DNA of 64,000 nucleotides from Mycobacterium sp. 1081908.1. Its GTDB lineage: Bacteria; Actinomycetota; Actinomycetes; Mycobacteriales; Mycobacteriaceae. The stretch is from positions 1 to 64,000 of the forward strand of contig NZ_LZLY01000005.1 of assembly GCF_001673535.1 (NCBI RefSeq). Reading direction: 5' to 3'. Numbering within the stretch: the first letter of the stretch is position 1; every line of letters begins with the position of its first letter. Below are positions 8,084 to 16,530 of the stretch, one piece after another. The position numbers and the translations under genes were made by a program. The notes under the pieces are model-generated. The model was not told the origin of the DNA. It made no database searches and worked only from the letters and a program-made list of their open reading frames with translations.

Positions 8084-9304
8084 GTGAACATCGATTTGTT
8101 CCTCCTCATCATTGTCGTAATCACGGCACTCGCTTTCGATTTCACCAACGGCTTCCACGACACCGGCAACGCGATGGCAACGTCCATTGCCAGCGGCGCG
8201 CTCGCGCCCAAGGCCGCTGTCGCGCTGTCGGCGGTGCTGAACCTGGTGGGCGCGTTCATGTCCACCGCGGTCGCTGCCACGATCGCCAAGGGCCTGATCG
8301 ACGGGCACATCGTGACGCTGGAACTGGTGTTTGCCGGCCTGGTCGGCGGCATCGTCTGGAACCTGCTCACCTGGCTCCTCGGCATCCCGTCCAGCTCCTC
8401 GCACGCGTTGATCGGCGGCATCGTCGGCGCCACGCTCGCGGCGGTCGGCTCGCACGGGGTGATCTGGAAGGGCCTGGTGTCCAAGGTGCTGATCCCGGCC
8501 GTCGTCGCCGCGGTCCTGGCCATCGTGGTCGGGGCGATCGCGACCTGGCTGGTCTACCGGATCACCCGCGGCGTTCCGACCAACCGCACCGAGGCCGGCT
8601 TCCGGTACGGCCAGTGGGGCTCGGCCTCGCTGGTCTCCCTGGCGCACGGCACCGGCGACGCGCAGAAGACGATGGGCATCATCTTCCTGGCCCTGATGTC
8701 CTACGGCGCGGTCAGCAAGACCGAGTCGTCGCCGCCGTTCTGGGTGATCCTCTGTTGCGCCCTGGCGATGGCGGCCGGCACCTACCTGGGCGGCTGGCGG
8801 ATCATCCGCACCCTCGGCAAGGGCCTCGTCGAGATCAAGTCGCCGCAAGGCATGGCGGCCGAATCATCCTCGGCCGCAGTCATTCTGCTGTCCACCCACT
8901 TCGGCTACGCGCTGTCGACGACGCAGGTCTGCACCGGTTCGGTGATGGGCAGCGGGCTGGGCAAACCCGGCGGCGAGGTGCGCTGGGGCGTGGCCGGCCG
9001 GATGGTCACCGCGTGGCTGATCACGCTCCCGTTGGCCGGCCTGGTCGGCGCGATCACCTACTGGACCGTGCACCTGATCGGCGGCTACCCCGGCGCCATC
9101 ATCGGCTTCGGGCTGCTGGTCGCGGTCTCCACCCTCATCTACATCCGGTCGCGGCGGGTCAAGGTCGACCACAAGAACGTCAACGCCGAATGGGAAGGCA
9201 GCCTCACCGCGGGCCTGGAAGGCTCGGACGAACATCCGCCTTCGGACAGCGGACCCAGGGTCGGGTCCGACGACGACACCGTTAGCGCAGGGAACCCCTC
9301 ATGA
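8084..9304 (+). CDS. pitA: Low-affinity inorganic phosphate transporter PitA
   Basis: 406 residues from GTG 8084. It is a PiT-family (PF01384) cation- or proton-coupled phosphate symporter of the plasma membrane with about ten membrane helices. The duplicated PiT signature is visible: FDFTNGFHDTGNAMATSI near the N-terminus and SLAHGTGDAQKTMGIIFLAL in the second half, with a shorter cytoplasmic loop between halves than in eukaryotic members. A charged C-terminal tail of about 50 residues follows the last helix. The 113-bp region upstream carries the 11-bp-period direct repeat noted separately. The ATGA overlap with the next gene suggests co-translation. Confidence 0.94.
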   Translation: MNIDLFLLIIVVITALAFDFTNGFHDTGNAMATSIASGALAPKAAVALSAVLNLVGAFMSTAVAATIAKGLIDGHIVTLELVFAGLVGGIVWNLLTWLLGIPSSSSHALIGGIVGATLAAVGSHGVIWKGLVSKVLIPAVVAAVLAIVVGAIATWLVYRITRGVPTNRTEAGFRYGQWGSASLVSLAHGTGDAQKTMGIIFLALMSYGAVSKTESSPPFWVILCCALAMAAGTYLGGWRIIRTLGKGLVEIKSPQGMAAESSSAAVILLSTHFGYALSTTQVCTGSVMGSGLGKPGGEVRWGVAGRMVTAWLITLPLAGLVGAITYWTVHLIGGYPGAIIGFGLLVAVSTLIYIRSRRVKVDHKNVNAEWEGSLTAGLEGSDEHPPSDSGPRVGSDDDTVSAGNPS

Positions 9305-9600
9305 GCCACTTCAGCGACTGGTTCAACTACCAGGCCTCCCTGAGGATCTTGGTCTTCAGCATGCTGGCCGGTGCCGCACTGCCCGGGATGTTCGCCCTCG
9401 GGCTGCGGTTCCACGCCGTCGGGGGCGGGCAGGTCAGCCCCGACGGCAGCCCGCCGCAGAAGAACCCGGCGCTGCTGGCGATCGCCTGGGTGATCTACGC
9501 GGTGGTGGTGGCGGTGATCCTCTTCGCGCTGCTCTACATCTCGCGCGACTTCATCGCGCACCAGACGGGTCAGGCGTTCCTTGGAGCCAAGCCTAAGTAG
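9301..9600 (+). CDS. Small two-TM membrane protein (Rv0544c-like)
   Basis: 99 residues; the ATG overlaps the pitA stop (ATGA), so it is probably translationally coupled. Two hydrophobic helices (about 11-33 and 57-81) flank a polar loop (GGGQVSPDGSPPQKNPALLA). It is conserved next to pitA in mycobacteria as I recall, which suggests an accessory role in phosphate transport, but no function is established. Confidence 0.85.
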   Translation: MSHFSDWFNYQASLRILVFSMLAGAALPGMFALGLRFHAVGGGQVSPDGSPPQKNPALLAIAWVIYAVVVAVILFALLYISRDFIAHQTGQAFLGAKPK

Positions 9601-9646
9601 GATTGAATCGTCCACCAGCCGATCCCCCGCGCGGAGTGAGAGCAAA

Positions 9647-9952
9647 GTGAACGGATTCCTCAGCTCGATTGTTTCGTGGTTGCGCGCGGGATACCCGGAG
9701 GGCGTCCCGCCGACCGACACCTTCGCCGTCCTCGCGCTGCTGACCCGACGGTTGAGCAACGACGAGGTCCTCGCCGTGGCCTGCGAGCTGATGGAGCGCG
9801 GCGAATTCGACGACATCGACATCGGCGTGGCGATCAGCAAGCTCACCGACGAGTTGCCGTCGGAAGACGACGTGGAGCGGGTGCGGGCGCGGTTGGCCGC
9901 CCACGGCTGGCCGTTCGACGAACCCCGCGGCGCCGCGGAGGACCCCGCATAG
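9647..9952 (+). CDS. DUF3349 protein (Rv0543c-like)
   Basis: 101 residues from GTG 9647 with GAGAGCAAA upstream; an in-frame ATG at 9581 lies inside the previous gene and is less likely. It is a small helical protein: FLSSIVSWLRAGYPEGVPPTD, then LLTRRLSNDEVLAVACELM and an acidic DFDDIDIGVAI-like stretch. This matches DUF3349, common in mycobacteria, whose function is unknown. The C-terminal RARLAAHGWPFDEP is typical of the family. Confidence 0.88.
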   Translation: MNGFLSSIVSWLRAGYPEGVPPTDTFAVLALLTRRLSNDEVLAVACELMERGEFDDIDIGVAISKLTDELPSEDDVERVRARLAAHGWPFDEPRGAAEDPA

Positions 9953-10002
9953 CCCTGCTGCGCGCGCTCGGCGTTGCGCCGGGCTCCGCCGCCCCGGTGT
10001 TG

Positions 10003-11100
10003 ATGCCCGCCCTGGAGCGGGTGCTGGACGGCCGCGATTCCGCGCTGGTCGCGGTGCCGGCCGGCGACGACCGGGCGTCCGGTGGGCTGCGGGTCGGTGA
10101 GCCCATCGACGACGACGTGGCCCTGGTGGTGACGACGTCAGGCACCACCGGCGCGCCCAAGGGCGCGCTGCTGACCGCCGCCGCCCCGGCCGCCAGCGCG
10201 ACGGCCACCCACGCCCGCCTCGGCGGGCCCGGCGCCTGGTTGCTGGCCCTGCCGCCGTACCACATCGCCGGCCTACAGGTGCTGGTCCGCAGCGTGCTCG
10301 CCGGCTCCGCACCCGTCGAGCTGGACGTCTCCGCCGGATTCGACGTCACCGAATTGCCCTCCGCCGTAGGGCGATTGGGACCCGGCCGGCGGTACGCGTC
10401 GCTGGTCGCCGCCCAGCTGGCCAAGGCGCTCGCCGACCCGGCGGCCGCGGCCGCGCTGGCCGAACTGGACGCGGTGCTGCTCGGCGGCGGGCCGGCGCCG
10501 CGGCCGGTCCTGGACGCCGCGGCGGCCGCGGGCATCGCGGTGGTGCGCACCTACGGGATGAGCGAGACCGCGGGCGGCTGCGTCTACGACGGCGTGCCGC
10601 TGGACGGGGTGGCGCTGCGGGTGGCGCCCGGCGGGCGCATCGCGATCGGCGGCGCGACGCTGGCCAAGGGGTATCGCAATCAGGTCGACCCCGACCCGTT
10701 CGCCGAGCCGGGCTGGTTTCACACCGACGACGTGGGCGCGATCGACGAGGCCGGTGTGCTGACCGTGCTCGGCCGCGCCGACGACGCGATCAGCACCGGC
10801 GGGCTGACCGTGCTGCCGCAGCCGGTCGAGGCCGCGCTGTGTTCCCACCCCGCCGTCGGCGACTGCGCGGTGTTCGGTCTGGCCGACGACCGGCTGGGGC
10901 AGCGGGTGGTCGCGGCGATCGTGGTGCGCTCGGGGTGCGAGGCACCGACGCTCGAGGCGCTGCGCGCCCACGTGACCCGCACCCTGGCTGCCACCGCCGC
11001 CCCCCGCGAGCTGCACGTGGTGGACGCGCTGCCGCGCCGCGGCATCGGCAAGGTCGACCGGGCCGCGCTGGTGCGCCGGTTCGCCGGCACGGACCAATAG
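10003..11100 (+). CDS. menE: o-Succinylbenzoate-CoA ligase
   Basis: ANL-superfamily adenylating enzyme that activates o-succinylbenzoate to its CoA thioester, the substrate of MenB. The core motifs are VVTTSGTTGAPKGALLT (P-loop, A3), TYGMSETAGGC (A5) and GWFHTDDVGAIDEAGVLTVLGRADD (A7/A8), with the catalytic Lys in GIGKVDRAAL. At 365 residues it is short for an acyl-CoA ligase but normal for mycobacterial MenE. The start is uncertain: GTG 9997, TTG 10000 and ATG 10003 are consecutive. Protein-like sequence in the same frame (ALLRALGVAPG) extends back to ATA/CTG codons at 9949-9958, overlapping the previous stop. Confidence 0.92.
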   Translation: MPALERVLDGRDSALVAVPAGDDRASGGLRVGEPIDDDVALVVTTSGTTGAPKGALLTAAAPAASATATHARLGGPGAWLLALPPYHIAGLQVLVRSVLAGSAPVELDVSAGFDVTELPSAVGRLGPGRRYASLVAAQLAKALADPAAAAALAELDAVLLGGGPAPRPVLDAAAAAGIAVVRTYGMSETAGGCVYDGVPLDGVALRVAPGGRIAIGGATLAKGYRNQVDPDPFAEPGWFHTDDVGAIDEAGVLTVLGRADDAISTGGLTVLPQPVEAALCSHPAVGDCAVFGLADDRLGQRVVAAIVVRSGCEAPTLEALRAHVTRTLAATAAPRELHVVDALPRRGIGKVDRAALVRRFAGTDQ

Positions 11101-11111
11101 GCTGGGCGACC

Positions 11112-12464
11112 GTGAGGGTCGCGCGCCGGGAGTCACTGGGCGTCGCGGTCGGGGTCGTGCTGGTGGCGGCGGCGTTCGTGCTGCCGCGCCTGCACCTGGG
11201 CGTCCGGCCGCGGCTGGACGTCGGCCAGGAGCGGTTCGGCACGCACACCGGGGCCACGCCCATCTTCGGGGCGTGGGAAATCCACGCCGGCTGGGGAACC
11301 GGACCGGCCATCCTGCTCGCGGTGGCCGCCGTGGTGTGGGGTCCCCATGTGGCGCAACGGCTTTCGTGGCGGGCGCTGACGCTGGGCACCTGGGCCACCG
11401 CGGGCGCGTGGGCGTTCGCCCTGGCGATGATCGACGGTTGGCAACGCGGCTTCGCCGGGCGGCTGACCACCCGGGACGAATACCTGTCGCAGGTGCCCGC
11501 CATCACCGACATCCCGGCGGCGGTGCGCACGTTCGCCAGCCGGATCGTCGACTACCAACCGAACTCGTGGGTCACCCACGTGTCGGGGCACCCGCCGGGC
11601 GCGCTCCTGACGTTCGTGTGGCTGGACCGGATCGGGTTGCACGGCGGCGCCTGGGCCGGGCTGCTGTGCCTGCTGGCCGGCTCCAGCGCGGCGGCGGCCG
11701 TCGTAATCGCGGTGCGCGCGCTGGCCGACGAGCGGACCGCGCGAATGGCGGCGCCGTTCGTCGCGGTCGCCCCGACCGCGATCTGGGTCGCGGTCTCGGC
11801 CGACGGGTATTTCGCCGGGGTCGCGGCGTGGGGCCTGGCGCTGCTGGCCGTGGCGGTGCACCGCCCCGTCCGGTTCCCCGCGCTGGTCGCCGCCGGCGCC
11901 GGCCTGCTGCTGGGGTGGAGCGTCTTCCTGAGCTACGGCCTCATGTTGCTGGGGCTGCCGGCGTTGGCGGTGCTGGTCTCGGCGGCCGACTGGCGCGCGG
12001 TGCTGCGCGCCCTCGGCCCGGCGGCGCTGGCCGCGCTGGCGGTGGCGATCGCGTTCGCCGTCGCGGGGTTCTACTGGTTCGACGGCTATACCCTTGTGCA
12101 GCAACGCTATTGGCAGGGCATCGCCAAGGACCGACCGTTTCAGTACTGGTGGTGGGCCAACCTGGCCTGCGTCGTCTGCGCGATCGGATTGGGCAGCGTG
12201 GCCGGCATCACGCGGGTGTTCGACCGGTCCGCCATCCGCCGCCGCTCCGGCTTTCACCTGATACTGCTGGCGATGCTGGCCGCCATCGCCTGCGCGGACC
12301 TCTCCATGCTCAGCAAGGCCGAGGTCGAACGGATCTGGCTGCCGTTCACGATCTGGCTCACCACGGCGCCCGCTCTGATGCCGGTGCGCTCACACCGGGT
12401 GTGGTTGGCGATCAACGCCATTGGCGCCCTGCTGGTGAACATCCTCATCGTCACCAACTGGTGA
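11112..12464 (+). CDS. Polytopic membrane protein, GT-C-like (Rv0541c-like)
   Basis: 450 residues from GTG 11112, 12 bp after menE. About ten to eleven hydrophobic helices are visible. A large extracytoplasmic loop after the first helices carries DVGQERFGTHTG and later ITDIPAAVRTFASRIVDYQPNSWVTHVSGHPPGALL. Such charged first loops occur in GT-C polyprenyl-phosphate glycosyltransferases, but no canonical catalytic motif is certain. It faces, tail to tail, the DUF2064/GT2 genes, which fits a role in lipid-linked sugar metabolism; that role is inference. Confidence 0.8.
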   Translation: MRVARRESLGVAVGVVLVAAAFVLPRLHLGVRPRLDVGQERFGTHTGATPIFGAWEIHAGWGTGPAILLAVAAVVWGPHVAQRLSWRALTLGTWATAGAWAFALAMIDGWQRGFAGRLTTRDEYLSQVPAITDIPAAVRTFASRIVDYQPNSWVTHVSGHPPGALLTFVWLDRIGLHGGAWAGLLCLLAGSSAAAAVVIAVRALADERTARMAAPFVAVAPTAIWVAVSADGYFAGVAAWGLALLAVAVHRPVRFPALVAAGAGLLLGWSVFLSYGLMLLGLPALAVLVSAADWRAVLRALGPAALAALAVAIAFAVAGFYWFDGYTLVQQRYWQGIAKDRPFQYWWWANLACVVCAIGLGSVAGITRVFDRSAIRRRSGFHLILLAMLAAIACADLSMLSKAEVERIWLPFTIWLTTAPALMPVRSHRVWLAINAIGALLVNILIVTNW

Positions 12465-12465
12465 T

Positions 12466-12500
12466 CGAGTGTGCGGTGACGGCTTTTCAGTGTGAAACGT
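12466..12500 (+). repeat. Intergenic GTGTGCG element, copy A
   Basis: The 90-bp convergent gap between the genes ending at 12464 and 12555 opens with GAGTGTGCGgTGAcGGcTTT followed by cAGTGTGA. Nearly the same sequence follows menA at 20886 (copy B) and recurs inverted at 20944-20982. All lie in convergent intergenic space directly after a stop codon, which suggests a dispersed element that works as a terminator or transcript boundary. Confidence 0.5.
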
Positions 12501-12554
12501 GGGCGCCGACACGCCGACAAACTTGTGCCAGGATTCACCCGGAGATGCGCGCGC

Positions 12555-13217
12555 TCACAGCCCGGCCGCGCGGGTGACCCGCGCGAAGCGACTGTCGGCC
12601 GCGCACGCGTCGCGGACCGCCGCGACGTCGTCGACGACATCGATGTCGGCCAGACGCTGCACGGGCGCCACGTCGATGCCGTTGTCGCGCAACGCTTTCA
12701 ACGTCAACTCCCCGGTGTCGGGCCGGGACATCGGCACGCCGCGCAGGCATTCGGCCATGCTCGGCGTGCGGACGCCGAGCACCCACCAGCCGCCGTCGTG
12801 GGCCAGCCCGAGGATGGCGGGGGAACCCACCAGGCGGCGCGCGCAGTCGGTCAACAGCTCGGCGCTGACCTGCGGGGTGTCCATCCCGATCTGCAGGACC
12901 GGATAACCGTCCCCGGAGTCGGCGTGCGCGTTGGCGAGCCGGTCGGCGAAATCGTCACCGCGCTGGGTGATCACCGTGAAGGACTCGAGTCGCCGCCGGA
13001 TCTCGGCGGCGCGGGCGGCCGCGCCGAGATCGCCGGTCAGCGCCACCACCCGCGCCGCCACCGGCGCGGCGGCCACGGCGTCCAGCGTGTCCAGCAGCGC
13101 GGCGGCGGCGATGTCGGCGGCCACGCCGTCACCGACGGTCGCCGCCAGGCGCGTCTTGGCCCGGCCCGGCTCCGGCGCCTTGGCGACCACCAGGACGGTC
13201 ACCGGCAGGACGCTCAC
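12555..13217 (-). CDS. DUF2064/TIGR04282-type glycosyltransferase-like protein (Rv0540-like)
   Basis: 220 residues; the GTG start at 13217 overlaps the stop of the upstream GT2 gene (GTGA). The N-terminal VTVLVVAKAPEPGRAKTRLA matches the nucleotide-binding start of TIGR04282/DUF2064 proteins, a GT-A-like fold related to CofC/MobA nucleotidyltransferases. IGMDTPQVSAELLTDCARRL supplies the DxP element and LGLAHDGGWWVLGV the conserved DGGWW. The donor and acceptor are unknown. Co-translation with the GT2 enzyme suggests the two act on one glycan or glycolipid. Confidence 0.87.
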   Translation of the reverse strand: MSVLPVTVLVVAKAPEPGRAKTRLAATVGDGVAADIAAAALLDTLDAVAAAPVAARVVALTGDLGAAARAAEIRRRLESFTVITQRGDDFADRLANAHADSGDGYPVLQIGMDTPQVSAELLTDCARRLVGSPAILGLAHDGGWWVLGVRTPSMAECLRGVPMSRPDTGELTLKALRDNGIDVAPVQRLADIDVVDDVAAVRDACAADSRFARVTRAAGL

Positions 13218-13867
13218 GAGATGACCTTCCAGAAGTCCAGGATGGCGGTGATGCTGCCCCGCAGCGAGCCGCTGACCTTCGACTTGCCGCCGGTGCGGGG
13301 GCCGTAGCTGACGTCCAGCTCGACCACGCGCCAGCCGGCCGCGGCGGCCCGGACGAGCAGCTCCAGCGGGTAGCCGGAGCGCCGGTCGGCGACGCCGAGG
13401 TTGAGCAGCGCCTCGCGCCGGGCGACGCGCATCGGCGCGATGTCGTGCACCGGCAGGCCGTGGCGGGTGCGCAGCCGCCAGCTCATCACCACGGTGCCCA
13501 CCCGCGCGACCCAGGGCCAGTGCAGCCCGGGCACCGGCCGGCGCCGGCCGGTCACCAGGTCGGCGCCGTCGAGCGCGGCGACCAGCCGGGGCAGGTCGCC
13601 AGGGTCCATCGAGCCGTCGGCGTCGATCACCGCGACGATCGGAGTGGTCGCGGCCACCACGCCGGCGTGCACCGCCGACCCGTAGCCGGGCCGTCGCTCG
13701 GCGACCACCCGGGCGCCGTGACGGGTTGCCACCGCGGCGGTTTCGTCGGTGCTGTTGTTGTCGACCACCAGCGCCCGGTAGCCCGCGGGGATGGCCGCCA
13801 GCACCGCCGGCAGCGACTCCTCCTCGTTGAGGCAGGGCAGCACCACCGTCACCGAGTCGTCGGGCAT
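13214..13867 (-). CDS. Family 2 glycosyltransferase, dolichyl-phosphate sugar synthase-like (Rv0539-like)
   Basis: 217 residues from ATG 13867. GT2 fold: VTVVLPCLNEEESLPAVL at the N-terminus, ALVVDNNSTDET, then VIDADGSMDPGDLPRLV with the DxD metal site. No C-terminal membrane helices are seen, unlike some DPM1 relatives, so it is soluble or membrane-associated. It likely transfers a sugar from a nucleotide donor to a polyprenyl phosphate. It is the middle gene of a three-gene minus-strand operon, 12 bp after the proline/threonine-rich protein and overlapping the DUF2064 gene. Confidence 0.9.
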   Translation of the reverse strand: MPDDSVTVVLPCLNEEESLPAVLAAIPAGYRALVVDNNSTDETAAVATRHGARVVAERRPGYGSAVHAGVVAATTPIVAVIDADGSMDPGDLPRLVAALDGADLVTGRRRPVPGLHWPWVARVGTVVMSWRLRTRHGLPVHDIAPMRVARREALLNLGVADRRSGYPLELLVRAAAAGWRVVELDVSYGPRTGGKSKVSGSLRGSITAILDFWKVIS

Positions 13868-13879
13868 GCGGGGCCGCGA

Positions 13880-16237
13880 TCAGTGATGGGTGGTGGCCGG
13901 CGGCGGCACTTGCGGCTTCGGGGTCACCGGCTGCTGCGGGGTCACGGGCTTCGGGGCCACCGTCTGCGTGGGCTGCGGCTGCACCGGCTTCGGCGCGACG
14001 GTGGTCGGCGCGACCGTCGTCGGCTTCGGGGCGACGGTCGTCGTCGGGACGGTGGTCGTCACCTTCGGGGCCTGCGTCGTCGTCGGCTCGGTGGTGGTCG
14101 ACGGCGGCTGCGTCGTGGTCGTCGGCTGGGTCGTTGTCGTCGTCGGCACGGTCGTCGTCGTCGTGGGTGTCGTCGTGGTCGTCGACGGCGTATCCGTCGT
14201 CGTCGTGGTCGTCGTCACCGTGGTGGTGGTCGTCGTCGGCGTCGTGGTCGTCGGCCCGTTCGGGTACGGGTAGTACGGGGGGCGCCAGCCCGGGTACGGA
14301 ACGATGACCGGAACGGGCAGCGGCATGCCCGGATCGGGGTTGGGCACGAAAGCGGGAACGGGCGCCGGGGCAACCGGGGCGGAACCGCCGGGCGACGCCA
14401 GTTGCGGCGGAATGAAGCCATTGGAGTCCGGGATGACGCCGCCCTGGAACCCCGCGTTGGGCACATCGGGCGGCGGCGGTGGCACCGGCGCCTGCTGCTG
14501 CGTCGGCAACAGCGGCATGAACTTGCCCGGGGCGGCGTTCTGGTGCCCGATCACCGGCTGCGCGCTCGCGGTCGGCCGAACGGCGATGGCGACCGCGGCG
14601 GCCAGCGTCGCGAATCCGACCACGGCGAAGGCGATCACGGCGTTGCCGAGCACCAACGACCGCCTGCTCAGCGGCATCCGGCTGGTCAGGGCCGGGTCTT
14701 CGGGGTCGTCGGGGAAGTAGCCGTCCTCGCCGGCCTCGCCGGCGAACGGATCGGCGTCCTCTGCCTGCGAGTACGCCAGCTGCGGTTCCTCCCCGCCCGA
14801 ACCCGCCAGCTCGGAGGTCGGGGCGATCCCGGTCGCCTCGCCGGCGGCCGCGGTCGCCGGGGCCATCGCCGTCGCGTCCCCGAGCACCCCGAGCGCCGGG
14901 GCCATCGACGTCGCCGCGCCCGCGGTGACCGGGGGCTGGGGCGTCGTGGGCGCCAAACCCGCCGCCAGCGCCGCTCCGCGCGCGAACGCGAAGTCGGGCC
15001 GCTCGAGCACCTCCACCTGCAGCGGCGAGCGAGCGCGGATCCGTTCGGCGAGGCTCGTCAGCTCTTCCAGGTTGCCCAGCACGTACGCGGCGCTCACCGC
15101 GAACGGCGCGGACCGCAGCCAGTCCAGCAGCATGTCCGCCGCCGCGGCGGCGGCGTCCACGCCCTGCAGGGCGACGCTGGCCAGGACGTCCGCCACACCG
15201 GCGGCGCCCAGCGCGATCAACGTCGCGGCCTCGGCGGTGACCACGAGCGCGACCGCACCGGGCAGCGCGGCGCCGCGGAAGACCGTCCGCAGCAGCGCCG
15301 TCACCGCGTCGGCCTGCGAAACCACACCGACGTCGGCAATCCCGGAGCCGGCCAACGCCTGGCGAAACGCTTCCGCCTGTCCGGGATCCGGCGAATACAG
15401 CCGGGTGGCGACCAGATGGCGGCCCTCGGCGGCCAGCGCCTGCTGCGCGCCGGCCACCGTCTGAATCAACGTTTCGAACGGCTCGACGGACAGCTCGACC
15501 ACCAGGTGCTTGATCGCCGCGTAGCCGCCCCCGACGGGCCCGACGAGCGCCAACCGGGCGACCGACCCGGCGACCGCGATGCCGAGCACCGCGTCCATCG
15601 CCCCCAGCCGCCGCGAGGTGAGGCCCACCGGCCCGGTTTTGGCGTCGTCGTCGTCCTCGGTCAGCCATTCCATCGGGAGCAGGTCGGATTCGCCGGCCAT
15701 CGAGTACGCCAGGTCGGATCCCACCTGGCCGGCCGGGGGCATCCCGCCGACCGCGGGCGCCATCGCCGTCGCGTCCCCGGCCGAGCCGACCGCGGGGGCC
15801 ATCGCCGTCGCGTCGCCGGCCGACCCGACCGCGGGCGCCATCGCCGTCGCGTCGCCGCCGATCCCGGCCGCCATGGCCGCGCCGCGGGCCAGCGCGACGG
15901 TGGGGTCGTCGTCGGGCTGCGGCTGCGCGCCCACCCCGGACAGCGCCTCCGATTCCGACAGCACCGCGACGTTCTGGACGCCCGAATCCTCCAAGGCCCG
16001 CCGCAACCGCTCGGCCCATTGCCGATCCGACCAGCACAGCCGCGTCGCGAGCAGCCGGTGGTTCTCCTCGGCCAGCAACCGATTCGTCCCGACGACCGTC
16101 TCGGTCAGTTTCTCGATCGGGCGATCGGCAAGGTCAACGACGGACTCGTCGATCAGGTCGGCGCCCCCGGCGCCCGAACCGACGAGCGCCAACCGGGCAC
16201 GGGGACCAGTGACCGCGACCCCCAGCACGACGTCCAT
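13880..16237 (-). CDS. Proline/threonine-rich membrane protein with duplicated N-terminal domain (Rv0538-like)
   Basis: 785 residues from ATG 16237, chosen for the AAGGAG upstream; the frame extends to 16288. It has two copies of one domain: residues 1-85 (MDVVLGVAVTGPRARLALVG...) and about 214-300 (MDAVLGIAVAGSVARLALVG...), each ending near a LLATRL or HLVATRL motif; the second copy runs on into a longer actin-like or ATPase-like region. Between them is a tandem GDATAMAPAVGSA repeat, which reappears once after the second domain. One membrane helix (LVLGNAVIAFAVVGFATLAAAV) lies near residue 560. An extracytoplasmic Pro-rich segment follows, then a long TTTT/PTTTT tail ending in PKP/VAPKP repeats, probably cell-wall spanning and possibly O-mannosylated. 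Function is unknown. Confidence 0.88.
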   Translation of the reverse strand: MDVVLGVAVTGPRARLALVGSGAGGADLIDESVVDLADRPIEKLTETVVGTNRLLAEENHRLLATRLCWSDRQWAERLRRALEDSGVQNVAVLSESEALSGVGAQPQPDDDPTVALARGAAMAAGIGGDATAMAPAVGSAGDATAMAPAVGSAGDATAMAPAVGGMPPAGQVGSDLAYSMAGESDLLPMEWLTEDDDDAKTGPVGLTSRRLGAMDAVLGIAVAGSVARLALVGPVGGGYAAIKHLVVELSVEPFETLIQTVAGAQQALAAEGRHLVATRLYSPDPGQAEAFRQALAGSGIADVGVVSQADAVTALLRTVFRGAALPGAVALVVTAEAATLIALGAAGVADVLASVALQGVDAAAAAADMLLDWLRSAPFAVSAAYVLGNLEELTSLAERIRARSPLQVEVLERPDFAFARGAALAAGLAPTTPQPPVTAGAATSMAPALGVLGDATAMAPATAAAGEATGIAPTSELAGSGGEEPQLAYSQAEDADPFAGEAGEDGYFPDDPEDPALTSRMPLSRRSLVLGNAVIAFAVVGFATLAAAVAIAVRPTASAQPVIGHQNAAPGKFMPLLPTQQQAPVPPPPPDVPNAGFQGGVIPDSNGFIPPQLASPGGSAPVAPAPVPAFVPNPDPGMPLPVPVIVPYPGWRPPYYPYPNGPTTTTPTTTTTTVTTTTTTTDTPSTTTTTPTTTTTVPTTTTTQPTTTTQPPSTTTEPTTTQAPKVTTTVPTTTVAPKPTTVAPTTVAPKPVQPQPTQTVAPKPVTPQQPVTPKPQVPPPATTHH
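15747..15863 (-). repeat. 39-bp tandem repeat, three copies, inside the Pro/Thr-rich protein gene
   Basis: Three adjacent 39-bp units begin at 15747, 15786 and 15825, each coding on the minus strand for the 13-residue GDATAMAPAVGSA type; the units differ at a few third positions. A related unit (GDATAMAPATAAA) lies near 14880. Copy number in such in-frame tandem repeats often varies between strains. Confidence 0.85.
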
Positions 16238-16349
16238 CCCGACTCTCCTTCGGCCGGCTACCCCACAGCCAGCATGTCCCGGCATCATTACACTGCGATA
16301 CCGTCGGCGGTAACAGTCATTTGGGCGACGAGGTTTTCGGTGTTCGCCT

Positions 16350-16379
16350 GTGAGCGCAGCGTAACCGCGTGGCGCTCAC
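16350..16379. promoter_or_regulatory. Inverted repeat in the divergent promoter region
   Basis: GTGAGCGC (16350-16357) and its exact complement GCGCTCAC (16372-16379) are separated by 14 nt. They lie in the 293-bp gap between the divergent starts at 16237 and 16531. It could be an operator or a hairpin; nothing ties it to a named regulator. The rest of the gap shows no gene. Confidence 0.35.
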
Positions 16380-16530
16380 CACGGAAACGCACACGTTCTC
16401 ACCACTGCCGCGTCGCCCGAACGGAGATTATGTTTCCAAGTAAGCAACGCGGTCGATGCGGCAGGGGGTTCCCCCGCTCCGCAACCAAAGTTGCGCCGCC
16501 AGAAGCCGTCCTCGACACCCGGGGGGAACC

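Noticed and set aside
14000..14260. Dense GTCGTCGTC tract
   Set aside because: Not a CRISPR array or satellite; it is the antisense of the Thr-rich (ACG/ACC/ACC) coding tail of the protein at 13880-16237.
12555..16037. 1160-residue minus-strand frame
   Set aside because: Only its 3' end (12555-13217) is a gene. The rest is an out-of-frame shadow of the GT2 and Pro/Thr-rich protein genes, with Arg/Gly-rich nonsense composition.
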